The translations under genes and the position numbers were made by a program. 64,000 nt of DNA, from the NCBI GenBank assembly GCA_003339415.1, contig PDHQ01000105.1:24385-88384 (forward strand), in the 5' to 3' direction. Position 1 is the first letter of the stretch. Every line of letters starts with the position of its first letter. Below, piece by piece: positions 1 to 12,500 of this stretch. The notes beneath the pieces are model-generated. The model saw only the letters and a list, made by a program, of their open reading frames with translations, was not told the DNA's origin and did no database searches. This DNA is from Ophiocordyceps camponoti-saundersi (nom. inval.) (Eukaryota > Ascomycota > Sordariomycetes > Hypocreales > Ophiocordycipitaceae).

Positions 1-284
1 CTAGCTTACTAGCATACCTTACCCTTATTACCTAACTCCTACTTAGTAAGCTTAGGTTATAATAAAGAAAACCTATTAGTTAAGAGGAGGTATCTAAACT
101 TTTAGATAGTAGAAACGTTTATAAATAGTAAATATAGAAGAATAACGCTTATATAAATATATTAAAAATAAAAGGAAAAAAAAAAGATAAACGTTTTTCT
201 TAGCTAAAACTTTTAAGTATAACTTGGATTAGATAAAGTAAATTAAGCTTATAACTATTACGAGGATATAAGTTAAGGTATCTA
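1..284. other. degraded AT-rich DNA, no gene
   Basis: No gene or clear repeat is recognisable. CpA/TpG are nearly absent and stop triplets are dense in all frames. It is read as RIP-mutated repeat remnant. Confidence 0.6.
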
Positions 285-525
285 GAAATAATATAGTATC
301 TTAAGTCTTATCTAAAAATATAGTCGGAACCCGTATCCTTTTTTATAATTAGGAAATATATATAATAACGCCTTAGTCTTACCTGTCCAATATCTGCCTT
401 TAACTATTTTATAGTAACTATTTCCTTTTTTAAGTTTTTAGCCCTTATTTATAAAGCTAATACCTATTTTTATAATATAAAAGAGGTATTTTCTTATATA
501 TATATATATAATATACCCCCCTTAG
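285..525. repeat. dispersed repeat family F, copy 1
   Basis: About 240 bp matching 35,640-35,880 in the same orientation. Both copies run from a 'cttaagtctt/tttaagtctt' block through a shared 'tagtaactatttcctttttt'-like core to 'ataaaag' followed by a (TA)n run that resembles a TATA box. Differences are mostly C/T and G/A changes. The size and terminal TATA tract would fit a solo LTR or a short non-autonomous element. No target duplication could be fixed, so the class is open. Confidence 0.6.
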
Positions 526-2884
526 GCTTATAAGCTTATTTAAAAGTATCTTAATAGCTTAAATATTATCTTTAAAAACTAGTAGAAAAAAAAAATTAAA
601 ACTTTTAAGAGAAAATTATAGGAAAAGACTATAAGTATATATCTATTATACCTTTTAAATTAGTCACGTTAGATAAATTATCTAGGGAGGGCATGAAATA
701 CCCTCTTTTTTTCCTCTCTCTCTTTTCTTCCTTCTTCTTCCTTTATCCTCTTTTTCTTCTTTTATAAGCAGTTTTCTAGTTATTCCTTTACTTCTTCCTT
801 TTCCGAGATAGATATTATAAGTCCTTAAAACCTAGCTATATACGGAAAATATCGCCTTATTAAGGTTCCGATAGCTTATCCTCGGATATTAGCTATAATA
901 ATAACCTTATCTATTAATATAAGTTTCTACCTTAGATTCCCTATATTCCTAATACTTAGAAATAATATAAAATACCTTTTTAAGATATAGAGCGTTATAT
1001 ACTTACTATGCCCGCAGTTAGCGTAATATTTTAAGCTAAAATTATAGCTATATTATAACTTATAGTAAATTAAGTTTTAAAAGATAATAAATATTTTCGC
1101 TCGCTTCTAGTTTAAAGCTATAATACCGAGAACGCGACTTTATATAAAAAATACTCTTATCTACGTATACGCGCCTATCCCTTTAAGTTATATATTTCGT
1201 TACCTAGTTTCTAATATAGTGCTTATAGCTTATATATTTAAGCTAGATAAAGTTATTATTACTTATTATAGTATTTAATTAAAACGGCTAAGTTAATAGG
1301 GTTAGGGGGGTTTATAATCGCTAATAACGATAATATTATAAAAGACTATAAGATTATTAAACTTAAAAATATTATAAATATTTAAGATAAAGATAAGTAA
1401 ATAGTTCTCCTATTACTATAATATCTAAAGCACGCTATACGCTAGCTAGCTTTAATACTATACTTATATCCCTTACTTTAGGCTTAGTAAGCTTAGGTAA
1501 ACGCGGAGAAGAGACGTTAGTAAGGAAATAAACTAATCCTTTATATAGAAAAGATAATATTAAGTAGTAAATATAAGAGATAGTAATTATAATAATAATA
1601 ATATAAAATAGTAAATAAAGTAAACTTTATAATAATAAAGGGGAACTATATAAATAACTAGCATATTAGGTAAATTTATCTTAAATTTAAGTTTATTTTA
1701 AAACTTTTTAAATAATTATCCTTAAAAAGGTTTTATAAAATAATTTCTAACCTTTGCGGAAGTTTATATCTAAGCGATCTTTATATAATTTACTTAAATA
1801 TTATATTATAACTAATACTAATAGATATTAAAATATTATATCTTAGTTAATAGCTTTAATATTTCCTCTATAAGTAAGTATATTATTTATATATTATTAT
1901 AGAAGACTTTTAGGAGGGCTAAAAAAATAATACTAAGTTTATTACTAATATAATAGAAAGCGTTTATTTTTTTTATAATAAAAGTAAGTATAGGTAGTTT
2001 TACTTCGATATTACTTATTATAATAGTTACTTATCTCCTAATTTATATTAAATTATAATACTAAGGAGCTTAATTATATAGCCGAATATACTCTTCCTAT
2101 TTTATTAGTTTATAAAGGCGGTATTATTAAAGTGTTCCGCGTATAAGGGTGTGGATTTTATATATCCCCGCTAAATATTAAACTTTATTATTAAGATTAA
2201 TAGAGGAAGATTAGCGCTTAATATACTGCTAGTATATACTTATTTAGGGGATTATATAAATAAACGTATAGCTTTCCGATAATTAAAAAAAAAAGATTTA
2301 GATTAAAAGTAATAAGCTTCGCGTAGCTAGGGGGGTTAACTAGGGACTAATATAGTTTAATCTGCTAAGTAGACGCTTATATATTATTAAGAATAAGCTT
2401 TTCTAATAAAAGTAGCTAAAAGAACTTTTTTATACTTATAACTTAAACTTAACTGCTAGCTTAAAAATTATATATTTCTTAATAAAGGTAGACTTTTTAT
2501 TTTATCTTATTTTTTAGAAGCTAGAATCTAATTAACTAAGATAAATCTTTAATTTTAGAGATTATAAAATCTTCTTTTAGTTTAACCTCGTAGTCCTCAC
2601 CCCCCTTACCTTAATATTAGTATTATAAGGTAAGATTATAGCGTAAAAAAAGGATAATAATTATATTAAGGTTAGTAGTTAGTAGATTTAGCTTTAAGAA
2701 TTTAACCGTAATAGCTATTATTTAGCCTTTATAAAGGATAGCTATAGCTTATCGTTATCGTTATACTTTTATCGATTCCTTAATAATATTAGTAAGTTAG
2801 GGTTAGCTCTTTTCCCTTTACTAGTTATATAAAGTCCTCTTTCCTTTTAAAGTGTTTAAGGATCTTATATTCGCGTTTATTTTA
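526..2884. other. degraded AT-rich DNA with a pyrimidine tract
   Basis: No recognisable gene. A strongly pyrimidine-rich stretch lies at about 700-762 (CT/TTC runs). Some parts (for example 2,190-2,590) have fewer stops than surrounding DNA and may be remains of a coding sequence, but no family can be named. The rest is TA-rich and lacks CpA/TpG. Confidence 0.5.
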
Positions 2885-3445
2885 CTATTATCTTACTATT
2901 TTAGCGGGGGGGGGGGGGGGTAGGCCGGATAATAATTCTTTATAGGGAAAATAATAAGTAGCTAGTTTTCTATAAAAATATAAGAGGGATAAGATAGAAA
3001 AGGGTAAGAACTATTTAATTTAAAGCTTAAAATTTTAAAATAAGTATTTAAAGTAGTAATTTATAATATAAAAGTATAAGGTTTAAGATAAAGTTATAAT
3101 TCTATTTAATAAAGTTTTTACTATAAGTCCTCTCTAAGTCTTAACTTACGATATATAACTTTTAAAATAGCTATAAAGATAACGTTAAGGGCTAATTCTT
3201 ACTTAATTATTTCCTCTCTTAAGGGAAACTAATCTATATTATATACCTTATAATAGCCCCTATCTTATCTTAATTACCTTTTATATCCTAATCTTTAGAA
3301 GCTTTTAGGAGAAGAAAAGGTTTAAGAGATTATTTAATTAACTATTTTCTAAGCTACTAATAGCCCTCTAGCTAAAGCTAACGCGTGTTTATTTTTTAAG
3401 TATTTTTACCGCTATAGCTAAACTATATTATCTTATCTTATTATA
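2885..3445. repeat. dispersed repeat family B, copy 1
   Basis: One of six related copies (others near 5.8, 20.0, 27.6, 29.5 and 30.2 kb). Shared landmarks in order: 'tttagcgggg' at the left end, 'gttttctatataaa', 'aactatttaatt', 'gtataaggtttaa', 'taaagttataattc', 'tctaagtcttaactta', a second 'actatttaatt', then the right end. Here the left end carries a 15-G run (2,906-2,920), and about 100 bp of the left part found in other copies is missing. No coding potential is visible. It is probably a non-autonomous DNA element (see copy 6 for termini). Confidence 0.7.
2906..2920 (+). repeat. G15 homopolymer
   Basis: Uninterrupted run of 15 G inside a region of very low GC, directly at the left end of a family B repeat. 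At least one other B copy has a long G run at the same place, which suggests local slippage expansion of the short G run in the terminus. Confidence 0.9.
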
Positions 3446-4208
3446 AAGTCTCTACTTAATATTACTCTTTTTATATTTACGTTTAGTAATAGTTTATTAA
3501 GTAGCTAGATTAAGCGTAAGTACTTAGCTAAGGTAAGTAAATTATCTCGCTACTTTATTTTCTAGATAACGTAATCAAGTAATAACTTTCTCTTAGTTAT
3601 CTAAAAAAGGTAAATAACGAGGTCTTATAGGTAATCCGTCGCCTAATAGATTTCTTAAAAAAATATTATTTACTAATAACTAACTTAATAATCCGCCGTC
3701 TACGCACCTAACTCGCTAAGAGGCTTTAAAAATTAGTAATAAAAATAAGGTAAACGTAGATAAGCTCGGCGCTAGGGCGCCTTACTATTTACTTTATAAA
3801 ATAACTATTAATAAGGAGACTAGCGTTTATTTTAGTTTTATAAAAGGTAGAGGCATATAGATAATAAAGTTATATAAGTAACCTAAACTTAACTATTAAT
3901 AGTAAATAATCCTTTTACTATTTATATTACGCGTAATAACTTTATAACTATTAATAAGCTTATAATAATCTAGCTTTTTTCCTAAAATTAAGTTATCTTA
4001 GCTAGCGGTAGGCGGTATTTAAACGCGTTATAGTAAAAATAAAAGCTATTATCTTAATATACTACCTCCTTCTTATCGCTTTAAGCTTAGCCTTTTTAAT
4101 ATATTAGTATAAGTTTTTTATTTTTTATAAGTACCTTAAGCTAGAGAAAAGCGGTAAAATCTTATAAGAATTATTAAAATAATATTCGCAGGTAAACTTA
4201 TAGCTTTA
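3446..4208. other. degraded DNA, no feature seen
   Basis: Somewhat less AT-rich, with several GCGC/ACGC motifs, but no readable gene, RNA or repeat. Confidence 0.45.
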
Positions 4209-4454
4209 GAATAGCTTATATATTAGATAAAATTAATTATATATTAATAAGCTATTAAAGTTACTCCTCTATTTATAAGAGGTCTTAATAATATTATAAG
4301 TATAATATAGCCCGCTTAAGTTATATTATAGGAATAGCTTATATATTAAGTAAAATTAGTTATATATTAATAAGCTATTAAAGTTACTCCTTTATTTATA
4401 AGAAGTTTTAATATTATTATAAATATAATATAGCTTACTTAAGTTATATTATAA
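4209..4454 (+). repeat. 123-bp direct tandem duplication
   Basis: Two head-to-tail copies (4,209-4,331 and 4,332-4,454), each beginning 'gaatagcttatatatta' and ending 'cttaagttatattata'. They differ by a small number of mainly C/T and G/A changes, so duplication preceded at least part of the mutation. Each unit can form a short stem from 'aatagcttat' and 'ataagctatt'. Confidence 0.85.
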
Positions 4455-5433
4455 GTTTTTTATAGCTACTTATATTTTATATTTAGAAGGTTTATTAGCG
4501 GCCTTATTACTTAGTTCTAAAGTTCCCTTATTATTTCTAAAAGTAGCTAATCTTTTATAGCGTATATTACTAGCCTTAATATTTAGAGTATAGTTTACCT
4601 ATTTTTTAAGATAAAGAATCTATACTTATAGTTACCTTATCTTAGCACGCTACTCCTCTAGCGTGTTTAGTATAGTCGGAGTCTTAGAAAAGGAGTTTAT
4701 TATTATTTTCTAGTATTATCTATAAATAGATACTAATCTTTCCCTAGTTATATTTCTCTTATATAAGTCTCCTTAGTCGACGAAAGGTCTCGTTATACGC
4801 TTTTAATATATATCTTAAAATAGAGTTATAGTTTAAGTTATATATAAAGCCTTTTCTATCTCCGCGTTAATATAAAAGTTAATATATTTTTATTAGTTAC
4901 TTATTAGTAAATTATAAGCTTAGGATAATCTTATTAGCTTTATAATATATATATATTAAGTAAGTAGTAATATTAAAAAAAAAATCGAAGCTAAGTAGAA
5001 AGGTATAAAAAGGAGGGAAATTTTTATTAGTAAAATCTTAGTTAAATATAAATAAATACGTGCTTATAAGAACGGGAGAGGGCGTGGTAAAATCCTAATA
5101 GAGACGCGGTTATATTTCCTAATTATTTCTAGTTTCTTATATATTTTTCTAAGTAATTTTATTATATAAGTCTATTATAAAATATATTAGATTTTTAAGG
5201 AAATCTAGTTAAAATATAATATTAGTAAGTTCTTATTTTATAAATTTTAGAAAGATATAATATATACCTTAAAGTAATAAAATAGTTATGCTTAATTTAA
5301 CCTAATAACGATAAATAAAGTCTTATTAAACTATTAACTAATAGAAAGCCTTTGCGCGTAATAAATAATAAGTATTTAAGCGATATTTCTTTATTAATAG
5401 ATTAGTAAAAAAAAAAAAATAAAAGCTACCTTA
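4455..5433. other. degraded DNA, no feature seen
   Basis: AT-rich, no CpA/TpG, no readable gene and no match elsewhere in the window that I could find. Confidence 0.45.
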
Positions 5434-5690
5434 GCGGGAGTAATAGGCACCCCTGCTTATATATATATATAAGGCCCCTAGTAAGGAAGATAGTCTTAAG
5501 GAAGTAAGATTATATAAGTTTGCTAGCCCCTATAAACTATATAAGTAAGTTAGAGTTATAGGCGTTAAAAAGTATCGTTTAAGCCGATTTAATTAATCTA
5601 ATAAATCTAATTAATTAGTATTACTTAGCTAGATAAAAGCTAGAGAGAGCTAAAAGGGCCTAAGAAAGTTAATTTAATATATATAAGAAA
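5434..5690. repeat. dispersed repeat family D, copy 1 (LTR-like)
   Basis: About 257 bp matching 18,468-18,725 in the same orientation. Landmarks: 'gcgggagtaataggcac', a (TA)n block resembling a TATA box about 30 bp in, 'ttaaggaagtaagat', 'ctaattaatta', and 'gctagagagagctaaa' near the end. A TATA box early in a 260-bp unit with no coding potential fits a solo LTR, but terminal TG/CA would have been erased by the mutation and no target duplication is clear. Confidence 0.6.
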
Positions 5691-5764
5691 GGAGGTAGAT
5701 ACTTTACTATAATAGCTTATTATTTTAACCTTCTTAAGCGAGCTTACTATCGAAATCCCCTTAT

Positions 5765-6400
5765 TACTTTAGCAGGGGGGGGGGGGGCACCTTAAGTAAG
5801 CGTAGTATATACTTATAAGGCGTAGCTTCCTTTAAAGTTACTATTATCTTTAACTAATATAAGGGGGGGGGGGGGGGTTTCTAGCTATAAGAAATAAGCT
5901 AGATAAGATAATAAGTCTTAATAGGGAAAATAATAGGAAGTTAGTTTTCTATATAAAGATAAAAAAAACTTAAAATAATAAAGATAAAAACTATTTAATT
6001 AAGTCCTCGGAACCTTTAAAAAAAACTTTAAAATTAGTAATATATAATATAAAAGTATAAGGTTTAAAATAAAGTTATAATTCCGTTTAGTAAAGTTTTT
6101 ATTATAAGTCCTTTCTAAGATTTTACTTATTATATATAACTTTTAAGATAGCTATAAAAATAAGTTTAATAGCTAATTTTTACTTAGTTTTTCCTCTCTT
6201 AAGAGAAACTAAACTATACTATATACTTAGTTATAACCGCTCCCTTATTTTAAGCGCCTTTTATAATTCTTATTTTTAGAAGCTTTTAGAAGAAAGGAAA
6301 AGTTTTAAAAACTATTTAATTCTACTTAGGATAAGTCCTTAATAGTATTTTATCTTAGCTTTGTATTTATAGTAGGGGCAGATTTATATTTAGACTATAA
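5765..6400. repeat. dispersed repeat family B, copy 2
   Basis: A fuller B copy: left end 'tttagcaggggg', then 'ccttaagtaagcgtagtata' (similar to copies 3 and 6), 'taatataaggg', and the shared core with two 'aactatttaatt' blocks. Two long G runs are present (5,775-5,787, 13 G; 5,863-5,877, 15 G). It lies about 110 bp left of the satellite array. Confidence 0.7.
5775..5877 (+). repeat. two long G runs (13 and 15 G)
   Basis: G13 at 5,775-5,787 and G15 at 5,863-5,877, both inside family B copy 2. The other B copies have only 4-6 G at the second site, so these look like copy-specific expansions. Confidence 0.85.
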
Positions 6401-6505
6401 GTCTAGGATTAGAAAATCAGTTTTTATAATATAATATATAAATTATCTTATCGACTAAGTATATTTTATTACCTCTTCTTATCTCCTATATTATATATAA
6501 TAACT

Positions 6506-9500
6506 TACGTAACTGCCCTCCTTATCCTCTAAGGGATAAACCTGTTAACTACTCTTCTTATCTCCTAAGAGATAAACCTATTAACTGCTCTTCTTATCCC
6601 CTAAAAGATAAACTTATTAACTACTCTTCTTATCCCCTAAGGGATAAACCTATTAACTACTCTTCTTATCCCTTAGGGGATAAACCCGTTAACTGCTCTT
6701 CTTATCCCTTAAGGGATAAACCTATTAACTACTCTTCTTATCCCTTAAAGGATAAACCCGTTAACTACTTTTCTTATCCCTTAAGAGATAAACCTATTAA
6801 CTACTCTTCTTATCCCCTAAGGGATAAACTCGTTAACTGCTCTTCTTATCCCTTAGGGGATAAACTTATTAACTACTCTTTTTATCCTTTAAAAAATAAA
6901 CCTATTAACTGCTCTTCTTATCCCTTAAGGGATAAACTTATTAACTACTCTTTTTATCCCTTAAGGGATAAACTTATTAACTACTCTTCTTATCCCTTAA
7001 GGGATAAACTTATTAATTACTCTTCTTATCCCCTAAGAGATAAACCCGTTAACTACTTTTCTTATCCCCTAAGGGATAAACCTATTAACTGCTCTCCTTA
7101 TCCCCTAAGGGATAAACTTATTAACTACTCTTCTTATCTCCTAAGGGATAAACTTATTAACTACTTTTCTTATCCCTTAAGGGATAAACTTATTAACTGC
7201 TTTTCTTATCTCTTAAGGGATAAACCTATTAACTACTTTTCTTATCTCTTAGGAGATAAACTTATTAACTACTCTTCTTATCCCCTAAAAGATAAACCTA
7301 TTAACTACTCTCCTTATCCTTTAGGGGATAAATACCTATTATCTTAAGTATATCGTTATTATCTTATACGGTATAGTTAATCTCCTTATCTTTTCGCACC
7401 TATGTTAATAAAATATAAGACTCGACTCCCGCTTCTTAGACTAAGATATAGATAAGACGCGTCTCTTTAGTCTACTTAAAGCGCTATACGCGATAGTTAG
7501 CTTACTTCTCTCTAGTTATTTTTTATAAGACTAACTTATTAACTACCTTTCTTATCCCTTAAAGGATAAACTTATTAACTACTCTTCTTATCCCTTAAGG
7601 GATAAACTTATTAACTACTTTTCTTATCTCTTAGGGGATAAACTTATTAACTACTTTTCTTATCCTTTAGGGGATAAACTTATTAACTACTCTTCTTATC
7701 CTTTAGGGGATAAACTTATTAACTGCTTTTCTTATCCCTTAGGGGATAAACTTATTAACTACTCTTCTTATTCTCTTAAGCTTTTCTTATCCCTTAAAGG
7801 ATAAACCCGTTAACTGCTTTTCTTATCCCCTAAGGGATAAACTTATTAACTACTCTTCTTATCCCTTAAGGGATAAACTTATTAACTGCTTTTCTTATCT
7901 TTTAGGGGATAAACTTATTAACTGCTCTTCTTATTTCCTTAAGCTTTTCTTATCTTCTAGGGGATAAACCTGTTAACTACTCTTCTTATCCCTTAAGGGA
8001 TAAACCCGTTAACTGCTCTTCTTATCCCTTAGGGGATAAACCTATTAACTGCTTTTTTTATCCCTTAGGGGATAAACTTATTAACTACTCTTCTTATCCC
8101 TTAGGAGATAAACTTATTAACTGCTCTTCTTATTCCTTTAAGCTCTTCTTATCCCTTAAGGGATAAACCTATTAACTGCTCTTCTTATCCCTTAAGAGAT
8201 AAACCTGTTAACTACTTTTCTTATCCCTTAAGGGATAAACTTATTAACTACTCTTCTTATCTCCTAAAAGATAAACCCGTTAACTACTCTTTTTATCCCC
8301 TAAAGGATAAACTTATTAACTACCTTTCTTATCCTTTAAAAGATAAACTTATTAATTACTCTTCTTATCTCTTAGGGGATAAACTTATTAACTACTCTTC
8401 TTATCCCCTAAGGGATAAACCTATTAACTACTCTTCTTATCCCTTAGGGGATAAACCTATTAATTACTTTTCTTATCCCCTAAGAGATAAACTTATTAAC
8501 TACTCTCCTTATCTTTTAGGGGATAAATACTTATTATTTTAGGTATATCGTTATTATTTTATATAATATAATTAATCTCCTTATCTTTTTATACCTACGT
8601 TAACGAAATATAAAACTTAACTCCCGCTTCTCGGACTAAGATATAGATAAGACGCGTCTCTTTAGTTTGCTTAAAGCGCTATACGCGATAATTAGCTTAC
8701 TTCTCTTTAATTATCTTTTACGAAACTAACTTATTAACTACCTTTCTTATCCCTTAGGGGATAAACTTATTAACTACTTTTCTTATCTTTTAGGGGATAA
8801 ACTTATTAACTACTTTTCTTATCTCTTAAGGGATAAACTTATTAATTACTTTTTTTATCTCTTAGGGGATAAACTTATTAACTACTTTTCTTATCTCTTA
8901 AGAGATAAACCTATTAACTACTCTCCTTATCTTTTAGGGGATAAATACCTATTATTTTAGGTATATTATTATTATCTTATACGATATAGTTAATCTCCTT
9001 ATCTTTTCGTACTTATATTAACGAAATATAAGACTTAACTTTTACTTTTCGGACTAAGATATAGATAAGATATATCTTTTTAGTTTACTTAAAACGCTAT
9101 ATACGATAATTAGCTTGTTTCTCTCTAGTTATTTTCTATAAAACTAACTTATTAACTACTTTTCTTATCTCCTAAGAGATAAACCTATTAACTACTCTTT
9201 TTATTTTTTAGGAGATAAACTTATTAACTACTTTTCTTATCCCTTAAGGGATAAACTTATTAATTACTTTTCTTATCCCTTAAGGGATAAACTTATTAAC
9301 TACTCTTCTTATCCCTTAAGAAATAAACCTATTAACTACTCTCTTTATCTTTTAGGGGATAAATACTTATTATTTTAGGTATATTATTATTATTTTATAT
9401 AATATAGTTAATCTCCTTATTTTTTTATACTTATATTAACGAAATATAAAACTTAACTCCCGCTCCTTAGACTAAGATATAGATAAAACGCGTCTTTTTA

Positions 9501-12500
9501 GTTTACTTAAAGCGCTATATATAATAGTTAGCTTACTTTTTTTTAGTTATTTTCTATAAAACTAACTTATTAACTACTTTTCTTATCCCTTAAGGGATAA
9601 ACTTATTAACTGCTTTTCTTATCTTTTAGGGGATAAATACTTATTATTTTAGGTATATTATTATTATTTTATACGGTATAGTTAATCTCCTTATCTCTTT
9701 ATACTTACGTTAACGAAATATAAAACTTAACTCCCGCTTTTTAAACTAAGATATAAATAAAACGCGTCTTTTTAGTCTGCTTAAAGCGCTATATATAATA
9801 GTTAGCTTACTTCTCTTTAATTATCTTCTATAAGACTAACCTATTAACTACTCTTTTTATCCTTTAGGAGATAAACTTATTAACTACTCTCCTTATTCCT
9901 TAAGGGATAAATACTTATTATCTTAAGTATATTATTATTATCTTATACGGTATAGTTAATCTCCTTATCTTTTCGTATTTACGTTAATAAAATATAAAAC
10001 TTAACTCCTACTTTTTAGATTAAGATATAAATAAGATATGTCTCTTTAATTTGCTTAAAGCGCTATACGCGATAGTTAGCTTACTTCTCTCTAGTTATCT
10101 TTTATAAAACTAACCTATTAACTACCTTTCTTATCCCCTAAAAGATAAACTTATTAATTACTTTTCTTATCCCTTAAAAGATAAACTTATTAACTATTTT
10201 TCTTATCCCCTAAGGGATAAACTTATTAACTACTCTCCTTATCTTTTAAAGGATAAATACCTATTATCTTAAGTATATTATTATTATTTTATATAGTATA
10301 ATTAATCTCCTTATCTTTTCGCACTTACGTTAATAAAATATAAGACTTAACTCCCGCTTTTTAAACTAAGATATAAATAAGATATATCTCTTTAGTTTAC
10401 TTAAAGCGCTATACGTAATAGTTAGCTTACTTCTCTTTAGTTATCTTCTATAAGATTAACCTATTAACTACCTTTCTTATCTCTTAAAAAATAAACTTAT
10501 TAACTGCTCTTTTTATCTTTTAAGAGATAAACTTATTAACTGCTTTTCTTATCCCTTAAGGGATAAACTTATTAACTACTTTTCTTATCCCTTAAGAGAT
10601 AAACTTATTAACTACTCTTCTTATCCCCTAAAAAATAAACTTATTAACTACTCTCCTTATCCCTTAGGGGATAAATACCTATTATCTCGGGTATATTATT
10701 ATTATCTTATATAATATAGTTAATCTCCTTATCTTTTCGTACCTATATTAATAAAATATAAGACTTAACTCCCGCTTTTCGGACTAAGATATAGATAAGA
10801 CGCGTCTTTTTAGTTTACCCGAAGCGCTATATATAATAGTTAGCTTACTTCTCTCTAGTTATCTTTTACGGGACTAACTTATTAACTACTCTTCTTATCT
10901 CTTAAGAGATAAACTTATTAATTACTTTTTTTATTCTTTAGGGGATAAATACTTATTATTTTAAGTATATTATTATTATTTTATATAATATAGTTAATCT
11001 TTTTATCCTTTCGCACTTATATTAATAAAATATAAGACTTAACTTCCGCTTCTTAAACTAAGATATAGATAAGATATATTTTTTTAGTCTGCTTAAAGCG
11101 CTATACGCGATAGTTAGCTTACTTCTCTCTAGTTATTTTTTATAAGATTAACTTATTAACTACCTTTCTTATCCCTTAAAGGATAAACTTATTAACTACT
11201 TTTCTTATTTCTTAAAGGATAAACTTATTAACTACTCTTCTTATCCCTTAAGGGATAAACTTATTAACTACTCTCCTTATCTTTTAGGAGATAAATACTT
11301 ATTATTTTAGGTATATTATTATTATCTTATATAGTATAGTTAATCTCCTTATCTTTTTATACTTATATTAATAAAATATAAGACTTAACTCCCGTTTTTT
11401 AAACTAAGATACGGATAAGACGCGTCTCTTTAGTCTGCCCGAAGCGCTATACGTAATAGTTAGCTTACTTCTCTCTAATTATCTTTTATAAAACTAACCT
11501 ATTAACTGCCTTTCTTATCTCTTAAGAGATAAACTTATTAACTACTCTTCTTATCTTTTAGAAAATAAACTTATTAACTACTTTTTTTATCCTTTAAGGG
11601 ATAAACTTATTAATTACTTTTTTTATCTTTTAGGAGATAAACTTATTAACTGCTTTTCTTATCTTTTAAGGGATAAACTTATTAACTACTCTTCTTATCT
11701 CTTAAGGGATAAACTTATTAACTACTCTCCTTATCTCTTAGGGGATAAATACCTATTATCTCCGGTATATAGTTATTATCTTATATAGTATAGTTAATCT
11801 TTTTATCTTTTCGTACCTATATTAATAAAATATAAGACTTAACTTTCGCTTCTTAAACTAAGATATAGATAAGACGCGTCTCTTTTATTTACTTAAAGCG
11901 CTGCACGCTGCCCTTCTTATCCTTAAGAGATAAACTTATTAACTACTCTCCTTATCCCTTAGGGGATAAATACCTATTATCTTAGGTATATCGTCGTTAT
12001 CTTATATAGTATAGTTAATCTCCTTATCTTTTCGTACTTATATTAATAAAATATAAAACTTAACTCCCGCTCCTTAAACTAAGATATAGATAAGATATAT
12101 CTTTTTAGTTTGCTTAAAGCGCTATACGCGATAGTTAGCTTACTTCTCTTTAGTTATTTTTTACGGAACTAACCTATTAACTACCTTTCTTATCCCTTAA
12201 GGGATAAACTTATTAACTACTCTCCTTATCCCTTAAGGGATAAATACTTATTATCTTAGGTATATTATTATTATCTTATACGGTATAGTTAATCTTCTTA
12301 TCTTTTTATACTTATATTAATAAAATATAGGACTTAACTTCCGCTCCTTAAACTAAAATATAGATAAGATATATCTTTTTAATTTACTTAAAGCGCTATA
12401 TATAATAGTTAGCTTACTTCTCTCTAGTTATTTTCTATAAGATTAACTTATTAACTGCCTTTCTTATCCCTTAAAAGATAAACTTATTAACTACTTTTCT

